Source: Actinomycetes bacterium (GTDB taxonomy: Bacteria > Actinomycetota > Acidimicrobiia > Acidimicrobiales > RAAP-2). From it: 11,646 bases of DNA. Where the stretch lies: NCBI GenBank assembly GCA_025352305.1, contig JANXTQ010000294.1, positions 1-11,646 of the forward strand. Reading direction: 5' to 3'. The notes beneath the pieces were generated by a model. That model had not been told where the DNA came from, searched no databases, and worked only from the letters and a program-made list of their open reading frames with translations. Positions 1-7,024 of the stretch are shown piece after piece; the stretch's first letter is position 1; each line of letters opens with the position of its first letter. A program made the position numbers and the translations under genes.

Positions 1-720
1 GACGTGCCCAAGCACAAGGGAATCTCGTTTCTCCTCGTGCCCATGGATCAAATTGGAGTCGAGGTTCGACCGATCAAGATGATGACGGGCGATTCGGAGT
101 TCAACGAAATATTTTTCACCAATGCGCGTACCGAAAAGTCAAATGTCGTGGGCGCGGTAAATGGTGGTTGGGCCGTTGCGATGACGCTGCTCGGCTACGA
201 ACGAGGCGAAGCCGCCGCCACCTTTCCGATCATGTTTCGAACTGAACTGGATCGACTAATCGAGCTGGCGAAGTCGCGCGGGCGAAATAACGATCCCCTC
301 ATTCGGCAAAAGTTGGTTGAGGCCTACACGCGCGTGGAAATCATGCGCTACCTCGGACTGAGAACATTGACGAAGTATCTGGCTGGCGCAACGCCCGGTC
401 CGGATCAGTCCATATTCAAAGCGTTCTGGAGCGAATATCACCAGTTCGCGACGGAGTTGGCCGTCGAGATTCTTGGCGCGGACGCCATGACACCGAGCGG
501 TCGTTGGCCGATCTCCTCATTCCACACTGATCAGCCGGGTGCACCGAATGACAGCGCCTCGTGGGTCGGATCCTTTTATGTTGCGCGAGCGGGAACCATC
601 TATGCCGGCACGTCGCAAGTTCAGCGCAACATTCTGGGAGAGATGGTGCTGGGACTGCCCAAGGAGCCGGGATCGCCAACAGGGACGTGGCGTGAACTCC
701 AACAGCGCACTGCCGGTTGA
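1..720 (+). CDS. Acyl-CoA dehydrogenase, C-terminal part (5' end outside window)
   Basis: This is the last 239 codons of a flavin-dependent acyl-CoA dehydrogenase, which oxidises an acyl-CoA thioester to the 2-enoyl-CoA in the cytoplasm. The frame is open from base 1, and the first residues (PKHKGISFLLVP) are the middle beta-domain of the family, so the gene starts upstream and the GTG at 4 is internal. The C-terminal helical domain follows, with the GTSQVQR flavin-contact motif near 607-627. The usual catalytic Glu before GTSQ (IYEGTSQ in the medium-chain type) is Ala here (codon 604-606). A Glu in GYERGEA (codon 199-201) sits where isovaleryl- and long-chain enzymes carry their base, so an active enzyme of that arrangement is likely. 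The acyl substrate cannot be read from this part. It ends 56 bases before the next gene and shows no functional link to the sugar genes. Confidence 0.93.
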   Translation, partial: DVPKHKGISFLLVPMDQIGVEVRPIKMMTGDSEFNEIFFTNARTEKSNVVGAVNGGWAVAMTLLGYERGEAAATFPIMFRTELDRLIELAKSRGRNNDPLIRQKLVEAYTRVEIMRYLGLRTLTKYLAGATPGPDQSIFKAFWSEYHQFATELAVEILGADAMTPSGRWPISSFHTDQPGAPNDSASWVGSFYVARAGTIYAGTSQVQRNILGEMVLGLPKEPGSPTGTWRELQQRTAG

Positions 721-764
721 ATTGCTCTGCGCGTGCAGTATTTCGTGCAATTAGCAATCTTTAG

Positions 765-770
765 TAGCGT
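765..770 (+). promoter_or_regulatory. Candidate leaderless -10 box (TAGCGT)
   Basis: TAGCGT fits the actinobacterial -10 pattern TANNNT and ends 6 bases before the GTG at 777, so +1 would fall on the start codon itself. No Shine-Dalgarno precedes that start. I see no good -35. A direct repeat CGTGCA (732-737 and 744-749) lies where a -35 or an operator would be. Confidence 0.45.
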
Positions 771-776
771 AGCGAC

Positions 777-1520
777 GTGGCAAAAAGCTCTCTAGGCAAA
801 GTAGTTAGTCGCGTCGGTGCGTCCGGCGGTGGCAAAACCTACGCAAAGGCCCGTCCAGCGAACTACTACGGCGTCCTCGTCATCATTGTGGTCTTGGGCC
901 TCTCGGCCGTGGTCTACTCGCGCTATGAGCGCCAGCACCCCTACGTTGCCTCAACGGCGTTCCCGGCGAAGAACTCAGTTGGTTACTTCGCTCTGTCGGT
1001 GGAAAGTTGCGGAACTCGCCACGTGGATCTCACGGCCTATCGCACCAGCGACTTGCTCTTTCAGGTCGTGACCAACAATGTCGTGCGCGTAACGCCGACG
1101 TCCGCGGCAACGGCTAACGCCCACGCGAATCTCGGCCGTTTCGTTAATGGGTACCTGGGTATGAAGTTCTCGGCCCAGAAACTCTTCGTCCCTGACTTTC
1201 CGGGTAAACCGCTCGGACAGACCTACTCGGCCGGCCAGGCGTGTCCCAAGGGATCTAAGTACGCCGGACAGAAGGCCTACCCCGTCTTGGATTACTGGCA
1301 CTCCGTTGGTCAAAAGGCTCCGAGCACGACGACCAACGCCTCGTCGGTGAAGATTAGGAACCTGATGTTCGTTACCTTTGCCTTCGAGCCCAAGGGAGTG
1401 AAGCCCCTTTTGCCCAGCCAGCGAACAATCACGGCAATGTACAACGACTCGCTGCCGTCGTCGACGACCACCACTGTTTCCAACTCAGTGCCGGTCACGA
1501 CAACCACCGTCAAGCGTTAA
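777..1520 (+). CDS. Single-pass membrane-anchored protein of unknown function with Thr-rich tail
   Basis: I do not recognise this 247-aa protein. Its N-terminus is basic and Gly/Ser-rich (residues 1-29). One hydrophobic segment follows at about 31-48, then an extracytoplasmic domain of about 150 residues, and last a Ser/Thr/Val tail (about 227-245) with runs of four Thr. The positive N-terminus predicts N-inside, C-outside topology. It has only two cysteines, C78 and C156, both on the predicted outer side, so a disulfide is possible. Thr-rich tails of this kind are common in exported actinobacterial proteins and may be extended or glycosylated. The GTG start is chosen because a TANNNT box lies just upstream and the membrane segment follows at a normal distance. 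Its stop is 2 bases before the next gene, so it is probably co-transcribed with the sugar-nucleotide genes and may serve the envelope. Confidence 0.82.
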   Translation: MAKSSLGKVVSRVGASGGGKTYAKARPANYYGVLVIIVVLGLSAVVYSRYERQHPYVASTAFPAKNSVGYFALSVESCGTRHVDLTAYRTSDLLFQVVTNNVVRVTPTSAATANAHANLGRFVNGYLGMKFSAQKLFVPDFPGKPLGQTYSAGQACPKGSKYAGQKAYPVLDYWHSVGQKAPSTTTNASSVKIRNLMFVTFAFEPKGVKPLLPSQRTITAMYNDSLPSSTTTTVSNSVPVTTTTVKR

Positions 1521-1522
1521 AC

Positions 1523-2548
1523 ATGCAAGCGGTCATCCTCGTCGGTGGCGAGGGGACTCGCCTTCGACCACTTACGTACTCAGTTCCCAAGCAGATGTTG
1601 CCGATTGTCGGCACGGCGATGCTCGAGCGTGTGTTGGACAATCTCTCGCGTCACGGCGTGACGAGCGCAGTGTTGTCGCTCGGATATCTTCCCGATCGCT
1701 TCATTGCGGCCTATCCGGATTTCGTGATTGGCGGGATGCCCGTTTCTTACGCCGTGGAACCTGAACCGCTTGACACGGCGGGCGCGATCCGTTTCGCGGC
1801 GCTGCACGGTGGCGTCGACAGCACATTCATTGTCGTTAATGGCGACGTGCTCACGGATCTGGACGTAACGGCACTGGTGAACTTTCACCGCGAACGTGGA
1901 GCTCAAGGCACCATTGCGCTTCATCCGGTGCAGGATCCAAGCCGTTTCGGCGTGGTGTCTAGTGACGACAACGGACGCGTGCTGGCTTTCGTGGAAAAGC
2001 CGCCACGTGAGCAAGCACCGAGCAACAACATCAACGCCGGGACCTACGTGTTGGAGGCGTCCGTCATTGAGGAGATTGAACCGGATGTTCGCGTGTCGGT
2101 AGAGAGAGTGACCTTTCCAAAAATGGTCTCGGCCGGCTCACTTTACGCCCTCACCGATTCGAGCTACTGGCTCGATACGGGGACTCCGGACGCCTACCTG
2201 CAAGCTCACGTGGACATCCTCGCCAATCGCCGTCCGATTCAACTGAGTCCTGCTCGCCGCGATGGATCGTGGGTTCACTCCAGCGCCAGCGTCGACGATT
2301 CGGCGACGTTGGTGTGCGCCACCATTGATCGCGACTGCGTCGTGAGTGCGACAGCCCATATTGAATCGTCCATCCTGCTGCCCGGAAGTTACGTCGGACC
2401 AGCAGCGCGCGTTATTTCGTCCATTGTGGGTGCCGGAGCACGAATTGAGTCGGGCGCGACGCTCGAGGCGATGTGCGTGATTGGAAATAACGAGGTCGTC
2501 ATATCCGGAAGCCGTCACAATGGAGCACGCATCGGCGGTGCGACGTGA
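1523..2548 (+). CDS. Sugar-nucleotide pyrophosphorylase, probable mannose-1-phosphate guanylyltransferase
   Basis: This 341-aa cytosolic enzyme should join a nucleoside triphosphate to a sugar-1-phosphate, most likely GTP and mannose-1-phosphate to give GDP-mannose. The N-terminal nucleotidyltransferase domain (1 to about 235) shows the signature GGEGTRLRPLT (8-18) followed by VPKQMLP, the metal-binding NGD (D108), VEKP (157-160) and NINAG (170-173). From about 245 on, irregular hexapeptide repeats indicate a left-handed beta-helix. This layout, plus segments such as VSVER and SYWLDTGTP, resembles as I remember it mycobacterial ManB (Rv3264c, also called RmlA2) more than glucose-1-phosphate thymidylyltransferase RmlA. 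GDP-mannose is therefore the best guess, but base and sugar specificity are not certain. The ATG lies 2 bases after the previous stop. The end overlaps the next gene by 4 bases (GTGA), which suggests coupled translation with galE. Confidence 0.9.
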   Translation: MQAVILVGGEGTRLRPLTYSVPKQMLPIVGTAMLERVLDNLSRHGVTSAVLSLGYLPDRFIAAYPDFVIGGMPVSYAVEPEPLDTAGAIRFAALHGGVDSTFIVVNGDVLTDLDVTALVNFHRERGAQGTIALHPVQDPSRFGVVSSDDNGRVLAFVEKPPREQAPSNNINAGTYVLEASVIEEIEPDVRVSVERVTFPKMVSAGSLYALTDSSYWLDTGTPDAYLQAHVDILANRRPIQLSPARRDGSWVHSSASVDDSATLVCATIDRDCVVSATAHIESSILLPGSYVGPAARVISSIVGAGARIESGATLEAMCVIGNNEVVISGSRHNGARIGGAT

Positions 2549-3498
2549 GGGTTCTCGTAACGGGTGCCGCCGGCTTCATTGGTTCAACGACCGCGGAGTT
2601 GCTCGTGAGCGAGGGCCACGACGTCGTTGCGCTCGACAACCTCTCGGCGGCTCGACGCAGCAATGTTCCGGCGGCCGCTCAGTTCGTTGAGGGCTCCGTA
2701 GGTGATGGGTCGCTCATCCGTTCACTCGGTAAATTCGACGCCTGTATTCACTTTGCGGCACTGATTGCGCCTGCCGAATCTATGGTCGAGCCCGAGCGAT
2801 TTTTTACGAACAACGTTTCTCAGACCTTCGAGTTGCTTCGCGCCCTCATTGATTCCAACGTCGCCAAGTTTGTCTTTTCCTCCTCCTGCGCGGTTTACGG
2901 AGACAAGGTAACGATTCCGATTGACGAAAGTCATCCAACACAACCTCACAGTCCCTACGGTCAGTCCAAGTTGATGGTCGAGCAAGCGCTCCAGTGGCTG
3001 AGCGCGCGTGAGCGAATTGCGTCCGCGTCGCTCAGGTACTTCAATGCGGCTGGCGCCACGGTGGCTCACCCGGAACGTCACGACCCCGAAATTCATCTCA
3101 TTCCCTTAACGTTGGCCGCCGCCGCGGGGGACCGAAACGGTCTAGATCTTTTCGGTACCGACTACGACACATCCGACGGAACCTGCGTTCGCGACTACAT
3201 CCACGTGAGCGACCTCGCCGTGGCGCACGTGCGAGCGATTGATGCCCTTTCGTCGCAGTCGTCGCTGACGTTGAATCTCGGTTCGGGCACGGGATACTCC
3301 AATCGCCAAATAATTGACGCCGTGAAACGCGTAACCGGTAATGAGTTCGAAGTGCGTGAAGGACCGCGACGGCCCGGTGATCCGGCGGCGGCCGTTGCGT
3401 CCAACGAATTGGCTCGTCGAACGCTGGCGTGGGAACTGACGCACTCGTCGCTCGACGAAATGGTCACCGACGCGTGGGCCGCGTACCAGACTCTTTAG
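2545..3498 (+). CDS. galE: UDP-glucose 4-epimerase (extended SDR family)
   Basis: This 317-aa cytosolic enzyme should interconvert UDP-glucose and UDP-galactose using tightly bound NAD+. The Rossmann signature TGAAGFIGS is at 6-14. It is followed by HFAA, the Ser motif SSSCAVYG, the catalytic pair Y138 and K142 (YGQSK), RYFNAAGA, and the GalE hallmark region with DYDTSDGTCVRDYIHVSDLA. That last stretch and the length are typical of GalE rather than of dTDP-glucose dehydratases or RmlD, although some relatives act on N-acetylated or uronic substrates. The GTG start overlaps the pyrophosphorylase stop (GTGA), giving a coupled pair of sugar-nucleotide enzymes. It converges on cofE with a 45-base gap. 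That gap contains the palindrome CGCTCGAGCG but no terminator with a T run that I can see. Confidence 0.93.
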   Translation: MRVLVTGAAGFIGSTTAELLVSEGHDVVALDNLSAARRSNVPAAAQFVEGSVGDGSLIRSLGKFDACIHFAALIAPAESMVEPERFFTNNVSQTFELLRALIDSNVAKFVFSSSCAVYGDKVTIPIDESHPTQPHSPYGQSKLMVEQALQWLSARERIASASLRYFNAAGATVAHPERHDPEIHLIPLTLAAAAGDRNGLDLFGTDYDTSDGTCVRDYIHVSDLAVAHVRAIDALSSQSSLTLNLGSGTGYSNRQIIDAVKRVTGNEFEVREGPRRPGDPAAAVASNELARRTLAWELTHSSLDEMVTDAWAAYQTL

Positions 3499-3543
3499 TA
3501 ACTCAGCGGCGCTGCGCTCGAGCGGACGCGTCGAGATTTGTCG

Positions 3544-4251
3544 TCACCGAAATAAGTCGTCGTTGGCTGATCGAACGACGTCGCTCGATATGGAGCCATC
3601 GCCAAAAAAATTTGGATCAAGTCCTCTGACGATTCCAAAGGGCGTTCCGGCCGCCTTGCCCAAGACCAGATTTATCGCGCCCGCGATTTCGTCCACGATG
3701 GCAACTTCGGTTGCTTCTAAAACCCGGCCGTTCGCGTCTCGTGTTCCTCGTAGATCAAGAATCGCTCTAATTCCCGCGCAGCCAATGGCGACGTCCGTCA
3801 CGCCCTGACGCCAGACACGTCCGAAAGTGTCCGTAACGACGACGGCCACATCAATGTTGACGCGACGGCGAATCTCGGCGCGAAATCGTCGAGCACTACG
3901 GTCAGGGTCCTTAGGCAGGAGGACGGCGGTGCCTTCTTCGGTGTTGGACAGGTCGATTCCCGCGTTGGCGCAGACGAATCCGTGGTGGGTTTCGGTTATT
4001 CGTAACGGTCCGCGCCGACGAATGACGCGCCGTGATTCGGCCTCAATGAGTGCAACTTTGTGCTCTTCGCTTCCGTCAAACGCCACAACTTGGCCCTCGC
4101 TTTTAGCGACGACCTTGCTCGTGACGCCGACCAGGTCACCGTCACGAAGCTCAAGTGAACTCGCATCCAGAGCTTGGAGTAGTTCGCTCACGAGATCGCT
4201 GTTATTCGTAATCGGGCCGACCCCGGGCACGGCAAAAATGGACAGAGTCAC
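3544..4251 (-). CDS. cofE: Coenzyme F420-0:L-glutamate ligase (CofE / FbiB N-terminal type)
   Basis: CofE adds L-glutamates to F420-0 (or dehydro-F420-0), forming first an alpha and then gamma linkages with GTP and divalent metal. The 235-aa protein carries the family motifs DGDLVGVTSKVVAKSEG (37-53), HGFVCANAGIDLSN (90-103), LPKDPDRSA (112-120) and VTDTFGRVWR (139-148), with the metal and GTP contacts expected around D141/T142. The length matches stand-alone archaeal CofE. Mycobacterial FbiB carries an extra flavin-dependent reductase domain of about 200 residues at its C-terminus, which is absent here because the stop follows directly. The start is GTG, overlapping the cofD stop by 4 bases. 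A GAGG lies 7 bases upstream within cofD, so it has both coupling and a modest Shine-Dalgarno. It is the second gene of a two-gene F420 operon. Confidence 0.95.
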   Translation of the reverse strand: MTLSIFAVPGVGPITNNSDLVSELLQALDASSLELRDGDLVGVTSKVVAKSEGQVVAFDGSEEHKVALIEAESRRVIRRRGPLRITETHHGFVCANAGIDLSNTEEGTAVLLPKDPDRSARRFRAEIRRRVNIDVAVVVTDTFGRVWRQGVTDVAIGCAGIRAILDLRGTRDANGRVLEATEVAIVDEIAGAINLVLGKAAGTPFGIVRGLDPNFFGDGSISSDVVRSANDDLFR

Positions 4252-5162
4252 TTTAGAACCTCGCTCGCCAGAGCTCGAGCGTGCTGGTCGTTGGCCATGA
4301 TCGTTGTTGTGATTCGAACCTGCATGTCGAGCTCAGAGATTTCGTTAGATCGATCACGGTCCAGTTCGTCAATAATCATCGTGCCCGCGAAATCTCGGTA
4401 GTACTGCGCAACACCCACGCACGATGCTTGTAGCCCGAGTTCGCGCATCAAACGATCGGCGGGTCCCTTCAGCGCGGCTCCTTGGATCAGCGGTGAGATT
4501 GCTACAACGTCGTCGCGCCGAGAACGCACGATGTCCGCAATTCCCGCAACCGCGAGCAGCGGTGCCACCGAGATCAGGGGATTTGATGGTGCAATGATGA
4601 TGCGCTGCGCATTAGATAGTGCGTCGAGCACTCCGGGCGCCGGCGCTGCGTCGCTGGCGCCCACGTAACTTAGTGAGCGCACCTCGACGTTGTGATGGTG
4701 ACGTACGAAGTACTCCTGAAAACTCAAGGGGCCAATTTCCGTGTCAAACATCGTGCTGATCGAATCGTCACTGACGGGCTGGATACTCTCGAGGACGCCG
4801 AAGTGAACGGCCAGTTCGCGCGCGACGTCGCTCTTAGTAGCGCCCTGGCTGAGGCGCTGCGTCCGGTACAAATGGGTCGCTAAATCGCGGTCCCCGAGCG
4901 CGAACCAGGCCTCGCCGCCGATCGCTTCGAGTTCTTGCATGACGCGCCAACTCTCGCCGCGAAGGCCCCAGCCCAACTCATCGTTGTTGAGCTGGGCGAG
5001 CGTGTATGTGATCGTGTCGAGGTCCGGACAGATGCTGAGCCCGTGCATGACGAGGTCGTCGCCGACGTTGACAATCGCCGTCACCGTGCGGGGGTCGTTA
5101 ACCACGCGCAGGGCCCTAAGAAGTCGTGCGGCTCCGACGCCACCGCTCAAAACAACAATCAC
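4248..5162 (-). CDS. cofD: F420 synthesis transferase CofD / FbiA
   Basis: CofD/FbiA moves an activated phospho-lactate-like group (2-phospho-L-lactate in archaea, phosphoenolpyruvate in mycobacteria, 3-phosphoglycerate in some proteobacteria) from its guanylyl carrier to the deazaflavin Fo, giving F420-0 or dehydro-F420-0. Read from GTG at 5162 the protein is 304 aa and begins MIVVLSGGVGAARLLRAL, the family's N-terminal nucleotide loop (GGVG at 7-10). NVGDD (32-36) and HGLSICPDLDT (40-50), which bind Fo and metal, follow, and a PSNP motif lies further on. The frame stays open another 92 codons upstream, but that part would run into the divergent gene and matches nothing in CofD, so I reject it. 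The sequence alone does not settle which three-carbon donor is used. It is the first gene of cofD-cofE, with a TANNNT box 7 bases before the start. Confidence 0.95.
   Translation of the reverse strand: MIVVLSGGVGAARLLRALRVVNDPRTVTAIVNVGDDLVMHGLSICPDLDTITYTLAQLNNDELGWGLRGESWRVMQELEAIGGEAWFALGDRDLATHLYRTQRLSQGATKSDVARELAVHFGVLESIQPVSDDSISTMFDTEIGPLSFQEYFVRHHHNVEVRSLSYVGASDAAPAPGVLDALSNAQRIIIAPSNPLISVAPLLAVAGIADIVRSRRDDVVAISPLIQGAALKGPADRLMRELGLQASCVGVAQYYRDFAGTMIIDELDRDRSNEISELDMQVRITTTIMANDQHARALASEVLK
4259..4262 (-). promoter_or_regulatory. Shine-Dalgarno-like GAGG for cofE
   Basis: On the minus strand GAGG stands 7 bases before the cofE GTG, inside the end of cofD. It supports the GTG at 4251-4249 as the start and suggests that ribosomes can load independently of cofD termination. 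Confidence 0.4.
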
Positions 5163-5169
5163 CCAAGGA

Positions 5170-5175
5170 ACCTTA
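5170..5175 (-). promoter_or_regulatory. Candidate leaderless -10 box for cofD (TAAGGT)
   Basis: On the minus strand TAAGGT ends 7 bases before the cofD GTG, at the distance expected if transcription starts at or next to the start codon. There is no Shine-Dalgarno and no convincing -35. It lies back to back with the box at 5188-5193 for the divergent hydrolase. Confidence 0.45.
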
Positions 5176-5187
5176 GAGTCCCCTCGG

Positions 5188-5193
5188 TAGGAT
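5188..5193 (+). promoter_or_regulatory. Candidate leaderless -10 box for the hydrolase operon (TAGGAT)
   Basis: TAGGAT ends 8 bases before the GTG at 5202 and no Shine-Dalgarno lies in between, so a very short or absent leader is likely. The two divergent -10 boxes are separated by only 12 bases (5176-5187). Polymerase binding at one promoter would probably exclude the other. Confidence 0.45.
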
Positions 5194-5201
5194 CTCGACT
5201 C

Positions 5202-6005
5202 GTGGGCGATACTCCAGGGGACTTTGAGTGGCCCACGGGTTCGCGATACGCCGCTTGGCATATTTCGCAGAGCGAACCACTTCTGCACTCTGGCTCGCTC
5301 GACAGTGCCGCGCCGTGGGCATCGGTCACGAAGGTCGCAGTCGCACTGGCAGCGGCGCGCGCCGTTGAGCGCGGTGAGATGGATTTGGACGCGCCTCTTG
5401 GACCACCCGGCTCGAGCGTGCGACACGTGCTCGCTCATGCGAGTGGGCTGGGATTGGAGCAGGGCGAGCCCACTGCCCCCGTCGGGACTCGCCGCATTTA
5501 TTCCAACGTCGGTATTGACCTTGTCGCGACGTTTGTCGCGAACGGCGCCGCGGACGCTGAATGGTTCGAGCGCGACGTTGCACGTCCGCTGGGTCTTTCT
5601 GCGGTGATGGCGGGCCGGCCGTCCTCAGGCGCAGTGGGTTCAGTCAACGACTTGGGTCGACTCGGCCGATCGTGGTTGGTCGGCCCTGAGTTGAGTGATG
5701 ACGTTCGCCACACTTTTAGCAACTGCTTTTTACCCGAACTCAGTGGCGTCGTACCCGGATTTGGACGGTTTAGTCCCTGTCCGTGGGGGTTGGGTGTGGA
5801 GGTACACGGGGACAAGTCCCACTGGATGGGTGAGAAATTTTCTCCCCGCGCCTTTGGCCACTTCGGCCAAAGCGGATCGCTGCTGTTGATTGATCCCGAT
5901 CACGGCATTGTCGTTGCAGCGCTCGCCGCAGAGCCGTTCGGGCCGTGGGCCGTTCGCACGTGGCCGAGGTGGATGAACTGGTTGTTTAGTGAGTTGGTCG
6001 AGTGA
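5202..6005 (+). CDS. Serine hydrolase, beta-lactamase / S12 fold, no signal peptide
   Basis: This 267-aa protein has the three active-site motifs of the PF00144-type serine hydrolases (class C beta-lactamases, D-peptidases, esterases). They are SVTK (S41 nucleophile, K44), YSN (Y100-N102) and HFG (H220-G222), the last standing in for the KTG box. It also has the usual AHASGLG segment after the first helix. It is shorter than the common 350-400 aa and has no signal peptide or membrane segment, so it should act in the cytoplasm. An esterase or deacylase is then more likely than a periplasmic beta-lactamase, but the substrate is unknown. The GTG at 5202 is chosen because the homologous part starts just after it and a TANNNT box precedes it. 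The frame further upstream lies antisense to cofD. Its end overlaps the next gene by GTGA, tying it to three glycosyltransferase genes. Confidence 0.88.
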   Translation: MGDTPGDFEWPTGSRYAAWHISQSEPLLHSGSLDSAAPWASVTKVAVALAAARAVERGEMDLDAPLGPPGSSVRHVLAHASGLGLEQGEPTAPVGTRRIYSNVGIDLVATFVANGAADAEWFERDVARPLGLSAVMAGRPSSGAVGSVNDLGRLGRSWLVGPELSDDVRHTFSNCFLPELSGVVPGFGRFSPCPWGLGVEVHGDKSHWMGEKFSPRAFGHFGQSGSLLLIDPDHGIVVAALAAEPFGPWAVRTWPRWMNWLFSELVE

Positions 6006-7024
6006 GCGAACCGGTGGCGCTGAACGTTGCGATCGACCTCTCGGGACCTCGTGATCCCTTAGGCAATGGGATGGCTCTGCTCGCGAGCACCCTTCAACGC
6101 CTCGGTGGCGTAGGGGTGGTTCGTTTTCGAAGCGAAGAGCACGACGAGGGTGAAACGGACGTCGATCTTCAGGGCGCTCGTATCTGGCGCGCCCTGTGGC
6201 ATCGAAGTCGTGGTCGTCGAATCGACACCATGTTGCCACCCGTTGACGTCATTCACTTTGCCGGACTCGCCACGGCGCCGACGCGAGAGACGTCTGTTGT
6301 TATATCGGTCGACGATCTGCGACCGCTACGTGACGACGCTCACGACCGCCAGCGAGTCGCCCAACTAAAGCGGTCGGTAAAGCGGGGAGCCCAATTAGTT
6401 GCTTCGTCACGTTCGGCTCTCCTCGAACTGCAGCGTTCGCTATCGCTCTCACGCGAAGAGGTAGTCATCGTGGCGCCACCGGTTGCGTGGGATCAACAGG
6501 TTGTCGGAGGCGTCGATCTCGTGGTCAATATCACCGGTCGAACCGACGAGTTTCTTTCGCTCAGCCCCGCACTCGTGGCCATTGCTCGGCGCCGTGAGGC
6601 GCGCGTGGTGGTTCTGGCAAGTTCAGAAGCCGCTCTGCGAATTAAGCAGAGCGGCGAAGATGTTGACGTGCACAGTCGACGCCACGCCAGCGACGTTCTT
6701 CAACGAGCACGCGCGGTGGTGCATCTATCGGACGGTGCTCGATTCCCGTCCTTCGCCATTGCGGCGCTCGGCGCGGGTGTGCCCACGTGCGCCACGGCGA
6801 CTCCGGTCAACCGAGAACTACTCGACGGCGCCGCCATGATTGTTGACGACAGCGACGTTGATTTCTTCGTCGGGGCCGTGGAAGATTTATGGGAGAACGA
6901 ACCTCGTCGCAGCGTTCTGAGTGCCGCGGGGCGTGACCGCTCTGTTGATTTTTCTCCCGAGGTCGCCGCCGGGTCGTACCGAGCGTTGTATGAAGATGTC
7001 GTGCGGCGACGGGACCGAACGTGA
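6002..7024 (+). CDS. Degenerate GT4-like glycosyltransferase (GT-B fold), probable pseudoenzyme
   Basis: This 340-aa protein looks like a GT-B family 4 glycosyltransferase but has lost the key residues. The N-terminus (VALNVAIDLSGP, then a small-residue helix) and the DVIHFAGLA, SVDDLRP and VASSRSALLEL segments align by eye with the acceptor domain of the two downstream genes (compare DLWHAPHY, HDMTFF, IAVSDFTAREI). In the donor domain the GTLEPRKG-type loop is replaced by NITGRTDEFLSL, without the phosphate-binding Arg-Lys. The EX7E motif (EGFGLPVLE in a normal enzyme) reads ARFPSFAIA, so both glutamates are Ala (A246, A254). The reading frame is intact and tightly coupled on both sides by GTGA overlaps, so this is not simple decay. 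It may be a structural or regulatory partner of a neighbouring enzyme, or use an altered mechanism. Family assignment is by eye. Confidence 0.8.
   Translation: MSEPVALNVAIDLSGPRDPLGNGMALLASTLQRLGGVGVVRFRSEEHDEGETDVDLQGARIWRALWHRSRGRRIDTMLPPVDVIHFAGLATAPTRETSVVISVDDLRPLRDDAHDRQRVAQLKRSVKRGAQLVASSRSALLELQRSLSLSREEVVIVAPPVAWDQQVVGGVDLVVNITGRTDEFLSLSPALVAIARRREARVVVLASSEAALRIKQSGEDVDVHSRRHASDVLQRARAVVHLSDGARFPSFAIAALGAGVPTCATATPVNRELLDGAAMIVDDSDVDFFVGAVEDLWENEPRRSVLSAAGRDRSVDFSPEVAAGSYRALYEDVVRRRDRT

Noticed and set aside
3515..3524. Palindrome CGCTCGAGCG between galE and cofE as a terminator
   Set aside because: It has no loop and no following T run, and so is more likely a chance palindrome in GC-rich DNA.
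3827..4300. Plus-strand open frame of 157 codons opposite cofE
   Set aside because: Its product is Arg/Ser/Thr-rich with no motif, while the minus strand carries clear CofE motifs throughout. It is a high-GC shadow frame.
4935..5201. Upstream extension of the serine hydrolase frame on the plus strand
   Set aside because: It runs antisense through cofD, and the recognisable protein begins only after the GTG at 5202.
5163..5438. Upstream extension of CofD on the minus strand (92 more codons)
   Set aside because: The added residues match nothing in CofD and would overlap the divergent hydrolase. The family N-terminus starts exactly at the GTG at 5162.
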